In this document: in pieces, positions 21,019-32,186 of the stretch
Layout of the letters: each line of letters opens with the position of its first letter
Position numbering within the stretch: position 1 is the first letter of the stretch
DNA from: Paralithodes platypus
Lineage: Eukaryota > Arthropoda > Malacostraca > Decapoda > Lithodidae
Reading direction: 5' to 3'
NCBI GenBank assembly: GCA_032716605.1
Contig: CM064505.1
Span: 45,066,062 to 45,130,061, forward strand
DNA: 64,000 nt
Made by a program: the position numbers and the translations under genes
The notes under the pieces: generated by a model
Databases searched by the model: none
The model's input: the letters and a program-made list of their open reading frames with translations, nothing else
Told to the model about the DNA's origin: nothing

Positions 21019-21264
21019 TAAAATGGTCTACTGGTTGAGTTGTCCGGCCACCTATCATGGGTATATATAGCTAGTGACTAACCACACTTCTTTAACCGCC
21101 ACGTACAGTAGGCCATGTACACACGTACACACATACATACAGTCTCTCACGCTCACACACACACAAAGCCCACCCACAAACACGTCACACAGATAACTGC
21201 GCACAAACACACAGACCCACACACATAACTCTCTCATGCGCACAACCACACCAACTCACGCACG

Positions 21265-21463
21265 CAGGTTAGGTAAGTTAGGTTAGGTTAGGTAAGTTAG
21301 GTTAGGTTAGGTAAGTTTGGTTAGGTTAGGTAAGTTAGGTTAGGTTAGGTAAGTTAGGTTAGGTTAGGTAAGTTAGGTTAGGTTAGGTAAGTTAGGTTAG
21401 GTTAGGTAAGTTAGGTTAGGTTAGGTAAGTTAGGTTAGGTTAGGTAAGTTAGGTTAGGTTAGG
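21265..21463 (+). repeat. Telomere-like higher-order array of 19 bp units
   Basis: The unit is three TTAGG pentamers plus TAAG (TTAGGTTAGGTTAGGTAAG, 19 bp), repeated about ten times with only one or two base changes (a TTTGG variant near 21315). It is derived from the arthropod telomere repeat but amplified as a fixed longer unit. G-rich sequence follows to 21540. Confidence 0.92.
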
Positions 21464-21584
21464 TAGGGGAGGGGTGGGGTGGGGGGGGGTAGGGAAGGTG
21501 GGGGGGGGGTGCAAGGAGGGGTAGGGTGGTAGGGTGGGTTACCCCCCAAATAGGTTTTGTAGGAGTGGTAATGAGTGGTAAAAC

Positions 21585-22255
21585 GCAAGAGTAAGTGCCT
21601 AAGTGGTAATAGCGTAATAGTAAGTGGTAATATAGTAAGTGGTGATAAAGTAAGAGTAAGTGGTGATATAGTAAGAGTAAGTGGTGAGTCAGAATAAGTG
21701 GTGATAGTCAGAGTAAGTGGTGATAGTCAGAGTAAGTGGTAATATAGTAAGTGGTGATAGTCAGAGTAAGTGGTGATAGAGTAAGAGTAAGTGGTAATAT
21801 AGTAAGTGGTGATAGAGTAAGAGTAAGTGGTAGTATACGGTAGTAAGAGTAATGGGATAGAGATAGAGTAAATGGTGATAGAGTAAGAGTAAGTGGTGAT
21901 AAAGTAAGAGTAAGTGGTAATATACGGTAGTAAGCGGTGATGGAGTATGAGTAATGGGATAGAGATAGAGTAAATGGTGATAGAGTAAGAGTAACTGGTA
22001 ATATAGTAAGTGGTGATAAGAGTAAGTGGTAATATAGTAAGTGGTGATGGAGTAAGAGTAATGGGATAGAGATATAGTAGCCTAAGTGGTGATAGAGACA
22101 GTAAATGGTGATAGAGATAGAGTAAGTGGTGATAGAGATAGAGTAAGTGGTGATAGAGAAAGAGTAAGTGGTGATAGAGATAGAGTAAGTGGTGATAGAG
22201 ATGGAGTAAGTGGTGATAGAGAAAGAGTAAGTGGTGATAGATAGAGTAAGTGGGA
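21585..22255 (+). repeat. Minisatellite of AGAGTAAGTGGTGAT units
   Basis: About 670 bp of 15-18 bp units (AGTAAGTGGTGATAG, AGTAAGAGTAAGTGG, TAATATAGTAAGTGG). Two units carry TACGGTA and one carries TAGCCTA at places where sister units have TA. Reverse-strand open frames (Thr/Tyr/Ser-rich) are repeat artefacts. Confidence 0.93.
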
Positions 22256-22294
22256 ATATTTTTTTTAGTGGGACTGTATTCACAAAGACAAAAC

Positions 22295-22615
22295 AAATTT
22301 ATATGTGGATAAGCGAGACAAAAGGCAAAACTGTCTATGAAGAGTGCCTCCCCTAGAGTTGAAAGAGTGACAGGGCCAAAATCAAGGAATGTTCGAGCCA
22401 AAATGTCTGGACACACTGAGTTTGAATTGAGGGAAAACTGGATCCAGGGAGAGGTTCCAGAGCTCAGCTGGTGGATAGAAAGAAGAAAGATTGGGAGTAA
22501 CGTTTCACTCTTGAGTTGGAGAGTTGTACAAAGTACTAGGTGGGATTGTGTTGCAAGACAGGTACTACGTACTGTACCCTAAGTAGAAGAGGTGGTATAC
22601 ACTGAGGAAACTCTG
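22295..22615 (-). pseudogene. LINE C-terminal tail and 3' end
   Basis: Read on minus it starts with GCGTTCTTCAGAGTTTCC and GTATACCACCTCTTC, passes CTTGCAACACAATCCCACC and ACAACTCTCCAAC, and ends with TGTCCAGACATTTTGGCTCG, GTCACTCTTTCAAC and GCCTTTTGTCT. The same order is found at 59945-60290 on plus. It is the last part of a LINE reverse transcriptase and its 3' region, with no intact frame. Confidence 0.72.
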
Positions 22616-22727
22616 AAGAACGCTGGTTATTGTAATAGCGATAGAATAGCGAGAGATGCAACATTCCGGCGAAGAGAGAGAAATTGCAGAGTCGGTGAGT
22701 AGACCGGAGTTAATGATACGAAAGGGG

Positions 22728-22808
22728 GGAATGATTGGTTTTGCTGGCCCCCCTTCTCCCTCATGTTCGGACCCATTAGTTTTCAGATTTTAAGCCATTC
22801 GGCCCATT
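22728..22808 (+). mobile_element. Family B left-end fragment
   Basis: GGCCCCCCTTCTCCCTCATG, CCCATTAGTTTTCAGATTTTAAG and CATTCGGCCCATTTGG match the first 80 bp of family B. Confidence 0.75.
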
Positions 22809-23156
22809 TGGCTAGTTAGTACCGTACAAAAGAGTACAAAGGAAATCAAGCAACAACAGATCTAGTAACCCCTCTAGGCTGCTTGTCCTCCAAAACACTG
22901 AGGATCAAGAGTCCAAACAGTGGTTTAGAGTGGGTAAGGGAAAATTGGAAAGGGAACTATATATGTATACTGCCCTGGAGCTAATGTCAGTGACAGGATT
23001 AGGATGTTAGTAGGAGACAGATGAGTTAGTAAAATAACGCCGTTATACCGTACGTGATCTTTCGTATATCTGGGAAAAAAGGAGTACCGTCTTAGTAATA
23101 TATATATAGGCCTAAGCAATAATCCTTGATGAATCTGAGGGGGGAATCAAATATAG

Positions 23157-24390
23157 TTATTCATTTACAAACGCAGTCAGTTGCGGGTTTGAGGCAAGAT
23201 ATTTGTCTAGGCAAAGTTTAAAAGAATCAACTGTGCTGCAGTCTATAATATCTCGGGGAAGCCCATTCCACAAGTTGACAACTCGATTGAAGAAGAAATT
23301 CTTAGATTCGTGCGAGTTAAAAGTTTTACCAATAATTTTGCAACCTTTTCCCCGAGTGTAATTAGATTGGTCGATAGTGAAGTACTTACTACTGTTTATA
23401 TTGTCGATGCCTTTGATGGTGTTGAACACTTGAATTAAGTTGCCTCTTAATCTGAGCTGGGTTAGAGGAAATAGATTAAATTCTCTAAGACGCTCGGGTA
23501 AAGTCACTCGTATGGTTTGTTCTTTAAGCTAGGTATCATTTTGGTAATAAGGGCACCAGGATTGAACGCAGTATTCCAGAAGAGGGCGGACTAAGGTATT
23601 GTAAAGAGTTAGGATAACTTCTTTGGATTTATGCTCAAATGACCTGGCTATAAAGCCAATTATTTTGTTTGCTTTATTAACATGTCGACTAGGTTTTAGG
23701 TTACCCTACTCGATATTGTTACTCCCAAATAAGTTTCTCTGTCTACACTCTTAAGCCGAGTGCCATTCATCGAATACTATTCTTTCTCATTTCGTTTTCC
23801 CGATATGTAGTACCGGTACGGTACTTTACATTTATCCGCATTGAAACTAATTTGCCAAATTTGGGCCCAACATGACAACTTATCTAGATTGTGTTGCATA
23901 TTGTCAACTAGGCTAGTTCTTTTGAGAGAAGGCCTACGCTATTTTCAATTTTTGTATCGTCAGCAAACTTTTAAATTGTAAAGGCGAGACCCTCATCCAT
24001 ATCGTTGATGTAAATTAGAAAGATAATTGGTCCTAGTAGCCTACCAGTACCGATCCCTGGGGCACCCCGCTACTTAGTTTACCGTACATTGGTACATTGG
24101 CCTTACCATTTAAATTACTACACTTTCCTTTCTGTCACCGAGCCAATTTTCTATCCATTTCAACACACCGTCTTGTATTCCATGCGCTTTTAGTTTTAGC
24201 AATAAACGGTTGTGGGGAACTTTGTCAAAGGCGTTTTGAAAATCAAGGTATACATTATATATAATTTCTACAGCTTTACTCTCATCATAGAGGTTGAGGA
24301 TACCGTGGAAGAAGTCTAAGAGGTTTGTTAAGCAGTAACATTTGCTACGAAAGCCGTGTTGAGTATCTTTAAGTATAGTTGTGCATTATA
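23157..24390 (-). pseudogene. Degraded CR1/jockey-like LINE reverse transcriptase
   Basis: Motifs appear in the expected order on minus but in several frames: a QHGFR block (about 24340-24360), the first catalytic block VYLDFQNAFDKVPHN (about 24205-24252), SGVPQGSVLG (about 24055-24085) and KFADDT (about 23950-23972). A well-kept C-terminal frame at 23157-23507 has LPERLREFNLFPL, LRGNLIQVFNTIKG and FFFNRVVNLWNGLPRDI and ends FVNE-stop. The copy is 5'-truncated and has multiple frameshifts. It is a different subfamily from the one at 20395, judged by its C-terminal sequence. Confidence 0.88.
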
Positions 24391-24556
24391 CTGTGATTAG
24401 AGGGTTCGTATAGGCTAATAAATAACATACCGGTACCCACCCCTAGCCGTTGGTGCATTGATCTGTTTGTGCAGCAGGTGTATTGACCCACCAGTTGTCT
24501 TTGTTTACCTGTTAACGTTGACTGTTGACACAAGCAAACAGACCGTACCGGTACCG

Positions 24557-24914
24557 TTAAGGGGGGATGGCCCTATTTATTTGCTTACTTATTTATCTTG
24601 TTATTATTTTCTTGGTGTCATCCCTAGAACTCCATCAAGCTTAAAAAAACACCCCAAGACCCCCCCTTCAAGATAAATTTGTACATTTTTCGATAGAAAA
24701 ATGTCCCTCTTAAAATTACAGGCTCGCTAACGCACGCTAGGAAAAAATCGACACCTGAATGGCACGAAAGGTCTTGAAATTGACAACGAAATGGGGCGAA
24801 AGGTATTAAATCGCGAAAATAATAGAAGGAATGTCTTAAAATCTCAAAACTAATAGGCCTATGCTAAACACGAGGGAAAAGGAGGTCCATAAAATGCGCG
24901 TAGTACCCCCTTAA
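24557..24914 (-). mobile_element. Family B element with both TTAA ends
   Basis: TTAAGGGGGGATGG (24557) and ACCCCCTTAA (to 24914) bound it. The interior on minus has the usual CTAATGTTTAG-like start, a diverged GAGCGTTAGCGAGCC core and the ACATTTTTCTATCGAAAAATG hairpin, then AGCTTGATGGAG. The right TTAA is shared with the next family A copy. Confidence 0.87.
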
Positions 24915-25017
24915 CCCATTCAGACAGTACCAACGGTGATGTCCTTTTCATTATATTCTGGCAACTATTAGACGATTGTATTCAGCTTAAGAAGGACGTA
25001 TAGCCTACCCATTAACC
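24911..25017. mobile_element. Family A left half
   Basis: TTAACCCATTCAGACAGTACC, CTGGCAACTATTAGACGATTG and CAGCTTAAGAAGGACG match the A left arm. TAGCCTACCCATTAA replaces the CTACCCATTAA of sister copies. The right half is missing. Confidence 0.82.
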
Positions 25018-25499
25018 TAAGAAGTGCTCACAGGGGGTATGAGACACCACACTCCTGTGTTGACGTATTTGAGCTGTTCCCATCACTAACATCGTTATTT
25101 TACCATAAATAGCATTAATACTTATCCATATGCACCTATTATAGGTTGATTATAAAGGTATTAACCTGTTACAACAATAAAACAAGTGGAAACAGCGTTT
25201 GGATGGTCAAAATCGTCGATACAGGCCGGGAGTTACATAATGTATGGCTGAGGCAACCTCCCTGCCCTCCTCCCCTCCCCTTGTCTGGAGAGACACTGTT
25301 ACGCAATAGTCTCTCTCTCGCTCTTTCCCACGCTTGGTAACAGTGATGACAACGCCCTGCTACCAACTCGCTAATGTTAGCACGAAAATAGACCACAGAA
25401 TAAGGGAATAACAGGGAAAATAGGTGATAACTGAAGGAGGGGAGGAAAGTGGGGAAGGAGGGGAGGTGGAGGAGTGATATTTGGCATGGCCCAGGGGCA

Positions 25500-25640
25500 A
25501 AAAAAAAAAAAAAAAAAAAAATGGTTTTGGAGTGTTTTAAATGGATTTTTTAAAAGCCTTACTCTTAAGAGTCTTCCCGCAGTCCGCCGGGGGAACTCTT
25601 AAGAGTCTCCCGGCAGTTCCCGGGTTAAAAAAGCACAACA
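25500..25640. repeat. Poly-A and inverted CTTAAGAGTCT repeat
   Basis: A 24 bp A-run at 25499-25522 precedes TCTTAAGAGTCTTCCCGCAG and AACTCTTAAGAGTCTCCCGGC, two 20 bp direct copies each containing the palindrome CTCTTAAGAG. No gene is seen from 25018 to 25640. Confidence 0.65.
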
Positions 25641-25753
25641 CTTTCCCACTTAATCCTTTTAGCTACCATATATCTTTCCGAAGTTTCATAAAATCATGCT
25701 CCTGACATCAAAACAAAAAGATGTCACCGGTACTGAAACTTTGAAAGGGTTAA
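25641..25753. mobile_element. Family A right half
   Basis: CTTAATCCTTTTAGCTACCA, AAGTTTCATAAAATCATG and GATGTCACCGGTACTGAAAC through AAAGGGTTAA (25750-25753) match the A right arm. Confidence 0.8.
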
Positions 25754-25756
25754 CTT

Positions 25757-26003
25757 GGTTCCATGTCAGTTGAACCAGTGCCACTTCAACCAGTGCCAAA
25801 GTAACTTTAACCAGTGTTAACTCAGCCAGTGGCCACTTCAACCAGTGACCATTTCAACCAGTGACCATTTTAACCAGTAACCTAACCTAAACTAACCTAC
25901 TGGTTGAAATGGTCACTGGTTGAAGTGGCTACTGGTTGAGTTAGCACTGGTTAAAGTGGCACTGGTTGAAGTGGCACTGGTTCAACTGACCTGTCACCGG
26001 TTA
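25757..26003. mobile_element. Family F foldback element
   Basis: About six CAACCAGTGNCNACTT-type units on the left face about six AAGTGGCACTGGTTG-type units on the right. The apex is AACCTAACCTAAACTAACC, again telomere-like. The arms are near-perfect inverted copies, so a long hairpin is possible. Confidence 0.85.
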
Positions 26004-26146
26004 ATTAACTTGGATAATGACTTCACATAGGACTATCATTTTATAGCTTTTTCTTGAAGAATATTTTGAAATTTTGATTTATTTATAATTATGAGACTGA
26101 TCACCTGAATCAGAGCATGATGGACACTAAGTTAAATTATTAAATC

Positions 26147-26300
26147 AGGGTGTCAAACAGGAGCAATTCATTTAAGTATGAGAAGAAATACAAGAAGATT
26201 AACATGAAATAACTCTTTGCCTTAATTTGATCACTTCCAGAGACATAATTTGAACTATAAACCATAATTCTATCTTTGCATATACATACGAACTGTACGG
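26147..26300. mobile_element. Family G left part
   Basis: GGGTGTCAAACAGGAGC, AAGTATGAGAAGAAATACAAG, AACATGAAATAACTC and AACTATAAACCATAATTC match family G. The right GTTTGACACC end is not present. Confidence 0.7.
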
Positions 26301-26489
26301 TACCTACCTACACACAGTATATACGGAAAATTAATTTAAAGACCAAGTGCTCCACACAAAATGAGGTTCCGGTCTCACTTCCTAATGGCAGTGCTCCAAC
26401 CAGCCTTGTTCAGAGCTGCTTCACTTGTTACGGTAGGTTAGCCTATTTAATTCAAGATCAGTCCATAAGGTCTGATCTAACATACCGTA

Positions 26490-26680
26490 TATATATATCA
26501 TGAACTCAAAACTCTGTAATTAAAAAACGACATGAGTAATCGAGCTAATATTTGTACCATTTGAGAAGTCAGTCAAGGAATAGATGTGGAAATTTACAGC
26601 CAATTTGCTCAAGCCCTTTTTGATTTACAGAGGATAGAGGTCGTGATTTCTCGCTTACTTACAGCTAATAGAGGCAGACT
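26490..26680. mobile_element. Family C element, left end decayed
   Basis: GAGTAATCGAGCTAATATTTG, CCATTTGAGAAGTCAGTCAAGG, ATGTGGAAATTTACAGCC and TTTCTCGCTTACTTACAGC match family C. Confidence 0.8.
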
Positions 26681-28190
26681 GTCCCCATACTACTTCTCGC
26701 TTAAGGGGCTATCACACTGGCATATATTCCGTCGTCCTTCATCAAAACCACAATTTGCGTGGTCCTTCATCTCTCGTTTCGTGGTCTTTTCGGCAGCCCA
26801 CGGTTACCCAAGTACACCGGGAAATCGTGGTCAAGCCCACGATAATACCAAACTCAAATGACCATTTATATGATGCATTTGTATTTTGTATAGGGCCTAT
26901 ATTTAATTATATCTGAATACGAACTAATGATATATAAACGGAAATTGATGTATTACGAACTGCAAAACATTACATTTTACTAAAAGAATAACAGCTATAC
27001 ACTCATTTGGTTAAGTTTGAATTGAAGATTCAAGGTCACTTCGAAATTAATTGGTCTTAATTTGGCCGTTTTAGCTTCCCGTCATGCTATTAATACAGCA
27101 CAATCCGTATGATAAAAGCTGAGCATATATAAAAACCAAGTTAAGTATGACTATATTGATCGATATTACCTAAAACACGCGATATGAGTCCACGTCTGTC
27201 GGTAAAAGTGAAAGTCAGTAGAACTTAGAAGCAGCAGCACGCTCATGATTGGCTATCGTATCAGTACCCTGATAATTTGTTTATCATCTGTATTGTTCCT
27301 TATTTATTCATTAAACTAGATATGTTTAAGACATGTTAATGATTACTTAATAACTTACAGTGCTATCCAAATCTAAAGAGCTATTAAATATCACAGGAAA
27401 CAATAACGTTTATATAATAAACTAAACACAAGCAATATCAAGAAATTATAAAGACAAGAAGTAAGCGAGTGTAGACTGACTGCCGGGGTCCACCCGGCTT
27501 AGCCAATCACAGGCCGTGCTTTACGTATTCCACATTTAAAATAGGCAGTGACCGTATTTCTTCCCTTGCTTGTGTTAACTGTATTATATGTACGATTTTA
27601 TGTGTTCCATGCGGTATTTTATAGCTCTTAAGGTTCAGATATCACCGATCACATTATCATCAGAAATATTAAAAACCTATGTACCGGTAGTTTAATATAC
27701 TGTATATGGAATATACGGTATATATATAAATATATTAATATATATTTATACATAAGGAATGCATTTCCAAGACATAGCCTACTCCTTGCCAAACACTATA
27801 GGCCTACCATATAACCTACTGTATATGTAGGCTATTAAGTTATTTACAGAGTACTATTTAACACATCGCATTAACTGAACCTATAATGCATAAATACGGT
27901 ATTTTATCAAGATTACAAAGCATACAGAATACATAATTTGTAATATTGAAGGAAATATTAGGCTAACCATTGCAGTAACGAAGCTACTACTCATATTTAG
28001 TTATAACAAATCGTTTACTGTTGCAAATTATAATTGTATGTTGATTACAATAAGACCTATATAGGCTATGCTACATTTAATCACTTGAGAGAATATTCTT
28101 CCCATTCTTGCCCAAAGATATTGTATTTGTAGAAACTTGAAGTTGTGCATACGTGCTGTAGCCTACTTCTTGATTAAACCGTTTTCTCTC
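26681..28190. other. Mostly unique AT-rich sequence with one inverted-repeat arm
   Basis: No gene is visible. Positions 27243-27480 are repeated in inverse orientation at 33125-33540 (with a gap): CTGTATTGTTCCTTATTTAT, TCATTAAACTAGATATGTTTAAG, GAGCTATTAAA and TCACAGGAAACAATAA are shared. At 26700-26830 there is some resemblance to family D ends (CTATCACACTGGCAT), which is weak. Confidence 0.7.
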
Positions 28191-28229
28191 ATCCCAATGT
28201 ATTGAATATTATACTGTAATGACATACCC

Positions 28230-29475
28230 GGTATATACAAGGCTAGGCTATATGAAATAATTGAAGAAGGATTAGAGGAGAATAATAATAAATGGGTAAA
28301 AGAATACAATAGGTGTCTAAAGGAGCTTAACATAAATAGAACAAAACTGAGCAGGATGACAAGACAGAACTGTGTAAGAAGATCTATGAATGGGATACAC
28401 AAATGTGGCAAAAAGACATGGAATCAAAAACCAGTCTAAACATTTACAAGAAAATAAAAAAAAAAATTGGGGGAGAAGATGAAGTATATGACAACACAGC
28501 AGCCTCAGTCACATTTTTTAAATGCAGATCAAACACCCTAAACCTAGAAGACCGAAAAAGATTTAAGGAGGATACAAAATGCAGACTGTGTGAAAAAGAT
28601 ACAGAAAACTTATAACATTTTATCCTTGTTATGTGAAGAATATAATGTAATTAGGACAAAAATAACAAGATTACACAGGCCATATATCCAAGACGACCTC
28701 ACCGCCCGCCACTTTGGTGGTGCAATCAGCCTCTGAAGCAGTGGACCACTGGTTCCTATTTCCAGAAAATTCCTGTGCTTGGTATGCTTCCAGCCAGGGC
28801 CCAACAGGGGTAAATAAAATAGCAAAACAGTGGTGGAACTGCCATCCGGGTGAGGGACTGCTCTGAGTCTGCTCCTTCAGTGTTCATGGTTATAATCCAC
28901 TTAGTGGAAATGGCACTGTGGAGTGGGTCAGTCGGAGCATGTCTGGGAACCTGGAGGCAGTTTCTGCCATGGCCATCCCTTTTGGGGGTGCTTTCTCTGG
29001 AAGCGAGGCGTCAGATTTGATGATGATGATGATATATCCAAGACACTGAAAAACTTATAGGAGAGTTACTATTCAAGAAAGAAGGAAACAAAGAGAGAAA
29101 ACAATACTTACATAGATGTTGGAAAAGGAGAGAAAAGAGGATAAAAGAACTTGATGAAAGAACAGAAAATTAAGAACACAGGAAAAATTAGGAGAGCTAC
29201 TGTAAAGTGTCTTAAAAATTTATAAAAAAATGTAAAAGAAAGTAAGAAAAGTGTAACAAGAAAAGTTTTAATAGGCCTACTAGGAAAAAAGAAAAACAAA
29301 AAACAGTTATAATATATTTTGGAAAACATGTAAATTTATAGAAAATAAGGACCCCAGTAAGATGAAGAAATAATACATCTACAGTGAAGAAAGAAAACTG
29401 GGGAAGGTGTAAGAAGACCAACGAGGGGCCGATACTTAAGGCTATCCCTCAACATCATCATCATCATGATTCTCA
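28230..29475 (+). pseudogene. LINE C-terminal remnant with zinc knuckle, interrupted by a second insertion
   Basis: Codons from about 28255 give a coding-like Lys/Glu-rich stretch. The frame at 28403-28615 then reads KCRSNTLNLEDRKRF and TKCRLCEKDTENL. Together with the following HFIL and LCEEYN (in frames broken by a stop and a shift) this is the C-x2-C-x7-H-x4-C tail common in LINE ORF2. Sequence resumes after an insert (28695-29031) with LIGELLFKKEG and HRCWKRREKRIKEL, ending at a stop near 29172. The 3' end is GACCAACGAGGGGCCGATAC, AAGGCTATCCCTCAA then (CAT)n at 29452-29467. The reverse-transcriptase palm is absent. Confidence 0.78.
28695..29031 (+). mobile_element. Short retrotransposon insertion with 13 bp target-site duplication
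   Basis: ATATATCCAAGAC occurs at 28682-28694 and again at 29032-29044, exactly flanking 337 bp that ends in (GAT)n. A target-site duplication plus a simple 3' repeat tail is the signature of target-primed reverse transcription. I see no clear pol III boxes, so it may be a 5'-truncated LINE 3' end rather than a SINE. It splits the older LINE frame at 28230-29475. Confidence 0.88.
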
Positions 29476-29589
29476 TCAAAACAACAAGTGTTCAGTGTTT
29501 GAGTTTGTGAGGATGGACTTGGCTTATTTCAGGTTTCTCCAGTTTCCAACCATTATTATTTGGAGTGAGGGTAGTAATAATACTTATTA

Positions 29590-30140
29590 AGAGTTAATGG
29601 GTGTTTATTGAAATAGAAAGACCCTTGTGCTGTGCCCTGTATAGGCTGTATTAGTTCGTTTTAACTTGTGTTGGCCTGGTGGGTGCCGTGGGCTGGTCGG
29701 CTGGGCCCTGAATCTGAAAATAGTAAATCATGATTTTCGTATATCGGTAGGCTAGTAAGATACAAAATGACGGTAGCCTAATGACCTATTTCGGCACACT
29801 GGTCAAATGGCGGCATTTATTGGGTGAATCGCGCTTTTACAGTAGGTAAGGAAAATTGTGGGGAGGCCATGCACGCTTCCAAAATGTACAAATATTAGGT
29901 AAATTGATACGGTGTGACAGTCATGAGTTTTAGCATGTGTTTTTTATTTGTTTGCATTTTTTCTTTGATATACAGTGTTGTTTTATACCAAGGACTGTCG
30001 CATATGAGTATTTACCCATTATCCAACAATCTAAAAACATGGCCCCACTAGTGGGGAGGGCTATGAAGATCAGGGAAATTGCGGGGTAAAAGGGGAAAAA
30101 TAGGGGTAATATGGGAAGAACTCTGAAAATAAAATATAGA
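29590..30140. other. Intergenic sequence, no gene seen
   Basis: AT-rich unique sequence. CATTTATTGGGTGAATCGCG at 29814-29833 recurs at about 31736-31755, showing a duplicated short segment. Nothing else is recognisable. Confidence 0.6.
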
Positions 30141-30149
30141 AAAGTAAGA

Positions 30150-30420
30150 AAACTTTAAAATGTGAAAATCCGAGCCAAGTTTTGGCAAAAGTTGGCTCGG
30201 ATTTGGGTATTTTTCAGAGTACAAAAACCCCAAAATAGGGAAAAAAGGTTGGCTCGGCTTTTGGCATTTTTCAAAGTAAAAAAACCCAGTAATTGAATTT
30301 TGAGAGTTGGCTCGAGTTTTCATTTTTTTGAAACCCATTAAACCCCAAAATTTGAAAACCCGAGCCAACATTTGCCAAAAATTGGCTCGGGTTTAGCGAT
30401 TTTTTGAAGTAAAAAAAACA
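30150..30420. repeat. Degenerate GAGCCAA/TTGGCTC repeat
   Basis: TTGGCTCGG and its complement CCGAGCCAA recur every 50-70 bp (30172, 30190, 30250, 30308, 30361, 30382), mixed with ATTTTTCAAAGTAAAAAAACCC segments in the same order. It looks like a decayed tandem array with inverted members, not coding. Confidence 0.7.
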
Positions 30421-30536
30421 CAGTAACCTAACTTAGAACGTTGGATACAAGAATAACCCTTACCTACCAGCTAGTATGTGTCCCTAGTTTATCCCATACC
30501 TACCAGCTGATACCTTGTCATGAACCTAACTAAGAA

Positions 30537-30566
30537 ACCTAACCTAACCTAACCTAACCTAACCTA
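30537..30566 (-). repeat. Short interstitial (TTAGG) array
   Basis: Five to six AACCT units in a row, the minus-strand form of the arthropod telomere repeat. Another short array lies at 31671-31689. Confidence 0.85.
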
Positions 30567-31029
30567 AAAGTAATACGTGGATAGAAACTAACCTTGACGT
30601 TATTTTGATGTGAAAAGTGTATTCCGGCAGTGAGAACATAAACAAAGTGACAGTGGCTTTGTGCAGTGGAGACTGAAAATTTTATAGGGGAGGGAAAATA
30701 AAATGTACGCAATTACCAAAGCAGCAATGGATCGCGCAACTGTAATGTCCCCCGAGTAAGGTAGGAGGGAAAACAAAAAATCTATAAAGCAGAAATCCCA
30801 TAAAACAGGACTTGTCATTATACAGACAAGACTCTGTGTTTTACCCTAGGCCTATATCTCCCTTATAATACATTTGCGAAGGGAAGGACATATATAGGAC
30901 TGAAGACTATTATATAACATACCTATAGGCTACACAAACATCGATGGGGCTTGTAACTGTCACACCGTAAAGTCTTACGGTTTAATGTTATTTTAATACC
31001 ACAAATTTGTTTGATATATTTGAAGATAA

Positions 31030-31280
31030 ATAATGAATCTATATGCTCTAAAGATCATAAGAAAATTTGTTTTAACCCTCGGCAAAACCTAATAAAAAAG
31101 TATGGTACTAAAATGTTTTTTTCGTAACAAGGTTGTCAATACGGTACTTTCAGTCATCGATAGCTCTAAAGATCATATGAAAATGTGTTAAATCCTCGGA
31201 AAAACCTTAATATAAAAGTATGGTACTAAAATTTAATTTTCCTAAAAAGGTTGTCAATACGGTACTTTCCCGTTATCAAT
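31030..31280 (+). repeat. Tandem duplication of ~118 bp
   Basis: GCTCTAAAGATCATA(A/T)GAAAAT, AAAGTATGGTACTAAAAT and AAGGTTGTCAATACGGTACTTTC occur in the same order in 31044-31152 and 31163-31269, with about 85-90 percent similarity by eye. Confidence 0.88.
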
Positions 31281-32030
31281 GTACAATCAAGCTGAAGATT
31301 GCAGAGTAAACACCATAGACTTCATCGACTTTTCTTTCACCTTCGTATGATCGACAGCCAATTTCTCTTTCTTGTTTATTAAGTACTCAACCAGCGGGGG
31401 TGTGGGGGCGGCAGCCCCCACCCATAATACTAGGTTAGGTTAGGTTAATGTCTTTTCAATTCACTATCGGGGAGCGAGTGTGCCTCAACATCGATCGATA
31501 GGCCTAATGGGGAAAATAGGTTTTTCCGAGATTTCTAATTAATTACAAACACTATATATTGATTCAAATTACCAATTTTGTTTATAAAAAACACTCAAAA
31601 AATTTGTGGTATTAAAATAAAAAAAAATCCAATCTTACAAAATATTATATTAGATTAGGATAATTAGATTAACCTAACCTAACCTAACCCTAATATAATA
31701 TAGTATAATATCGTTTTTGTGAGTAACGTTGAAGCCATTTATTGGGTGAATCGCACTCACCGCATCTTTCAAAACAAGAAGAAGAGGACCCAGGTCGAAG
31801 GATTCATTGGGTTGCTTTGTTTACGTTCGGGACATTATTTTTGTGTTATTTTTCGGTGTAGGCCCTAATCGGGGTTTTTTCAAGTGTCGATAACTAAATT
31901 CCTCCATGCGGACTATAATTTGAAAAATATGGGTAATTGTTTAATGTATGGCCTCCTAAAGAAAATGGATTTTTGAGCACAGACTAAACCAAATGTTCAC
32001 TACTGTATTTACATAGCTGGTCATTAAATT

Positions 32031-32186
32031 AACCTAACCTAACCTAACCTAACCTAACCTAACCTAACCTAACCTAACCTAACCTAACCTAACCTAACCT
32101 AACCTAACCTAACCTAACCTAACCTAACCTAACCTAACCTAACCTAACCTAACCTAACCTAACCTAACCTAACCTAACCTAACCTA
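32031..32186 (-). repeat. Interstitial telomere-type array, ~31 perfect AACCT units
   Basis: AACCT (TTAGG on the minus strand) is repeated without a single change over about 155 bp, then breaks into AAGGT units (32186-32203). Perfect identity suggests recent insertion, repair-linked addition or ongoing slippage. Confidence 0.97.

Noticed and set aside
21708..22416. Long Thr/Tyr/Ser-rich frames on minus
   Set aside because: Translation of the AGAGTAAGTGGTGAT minisatellite, with a LINE 3' end attached.
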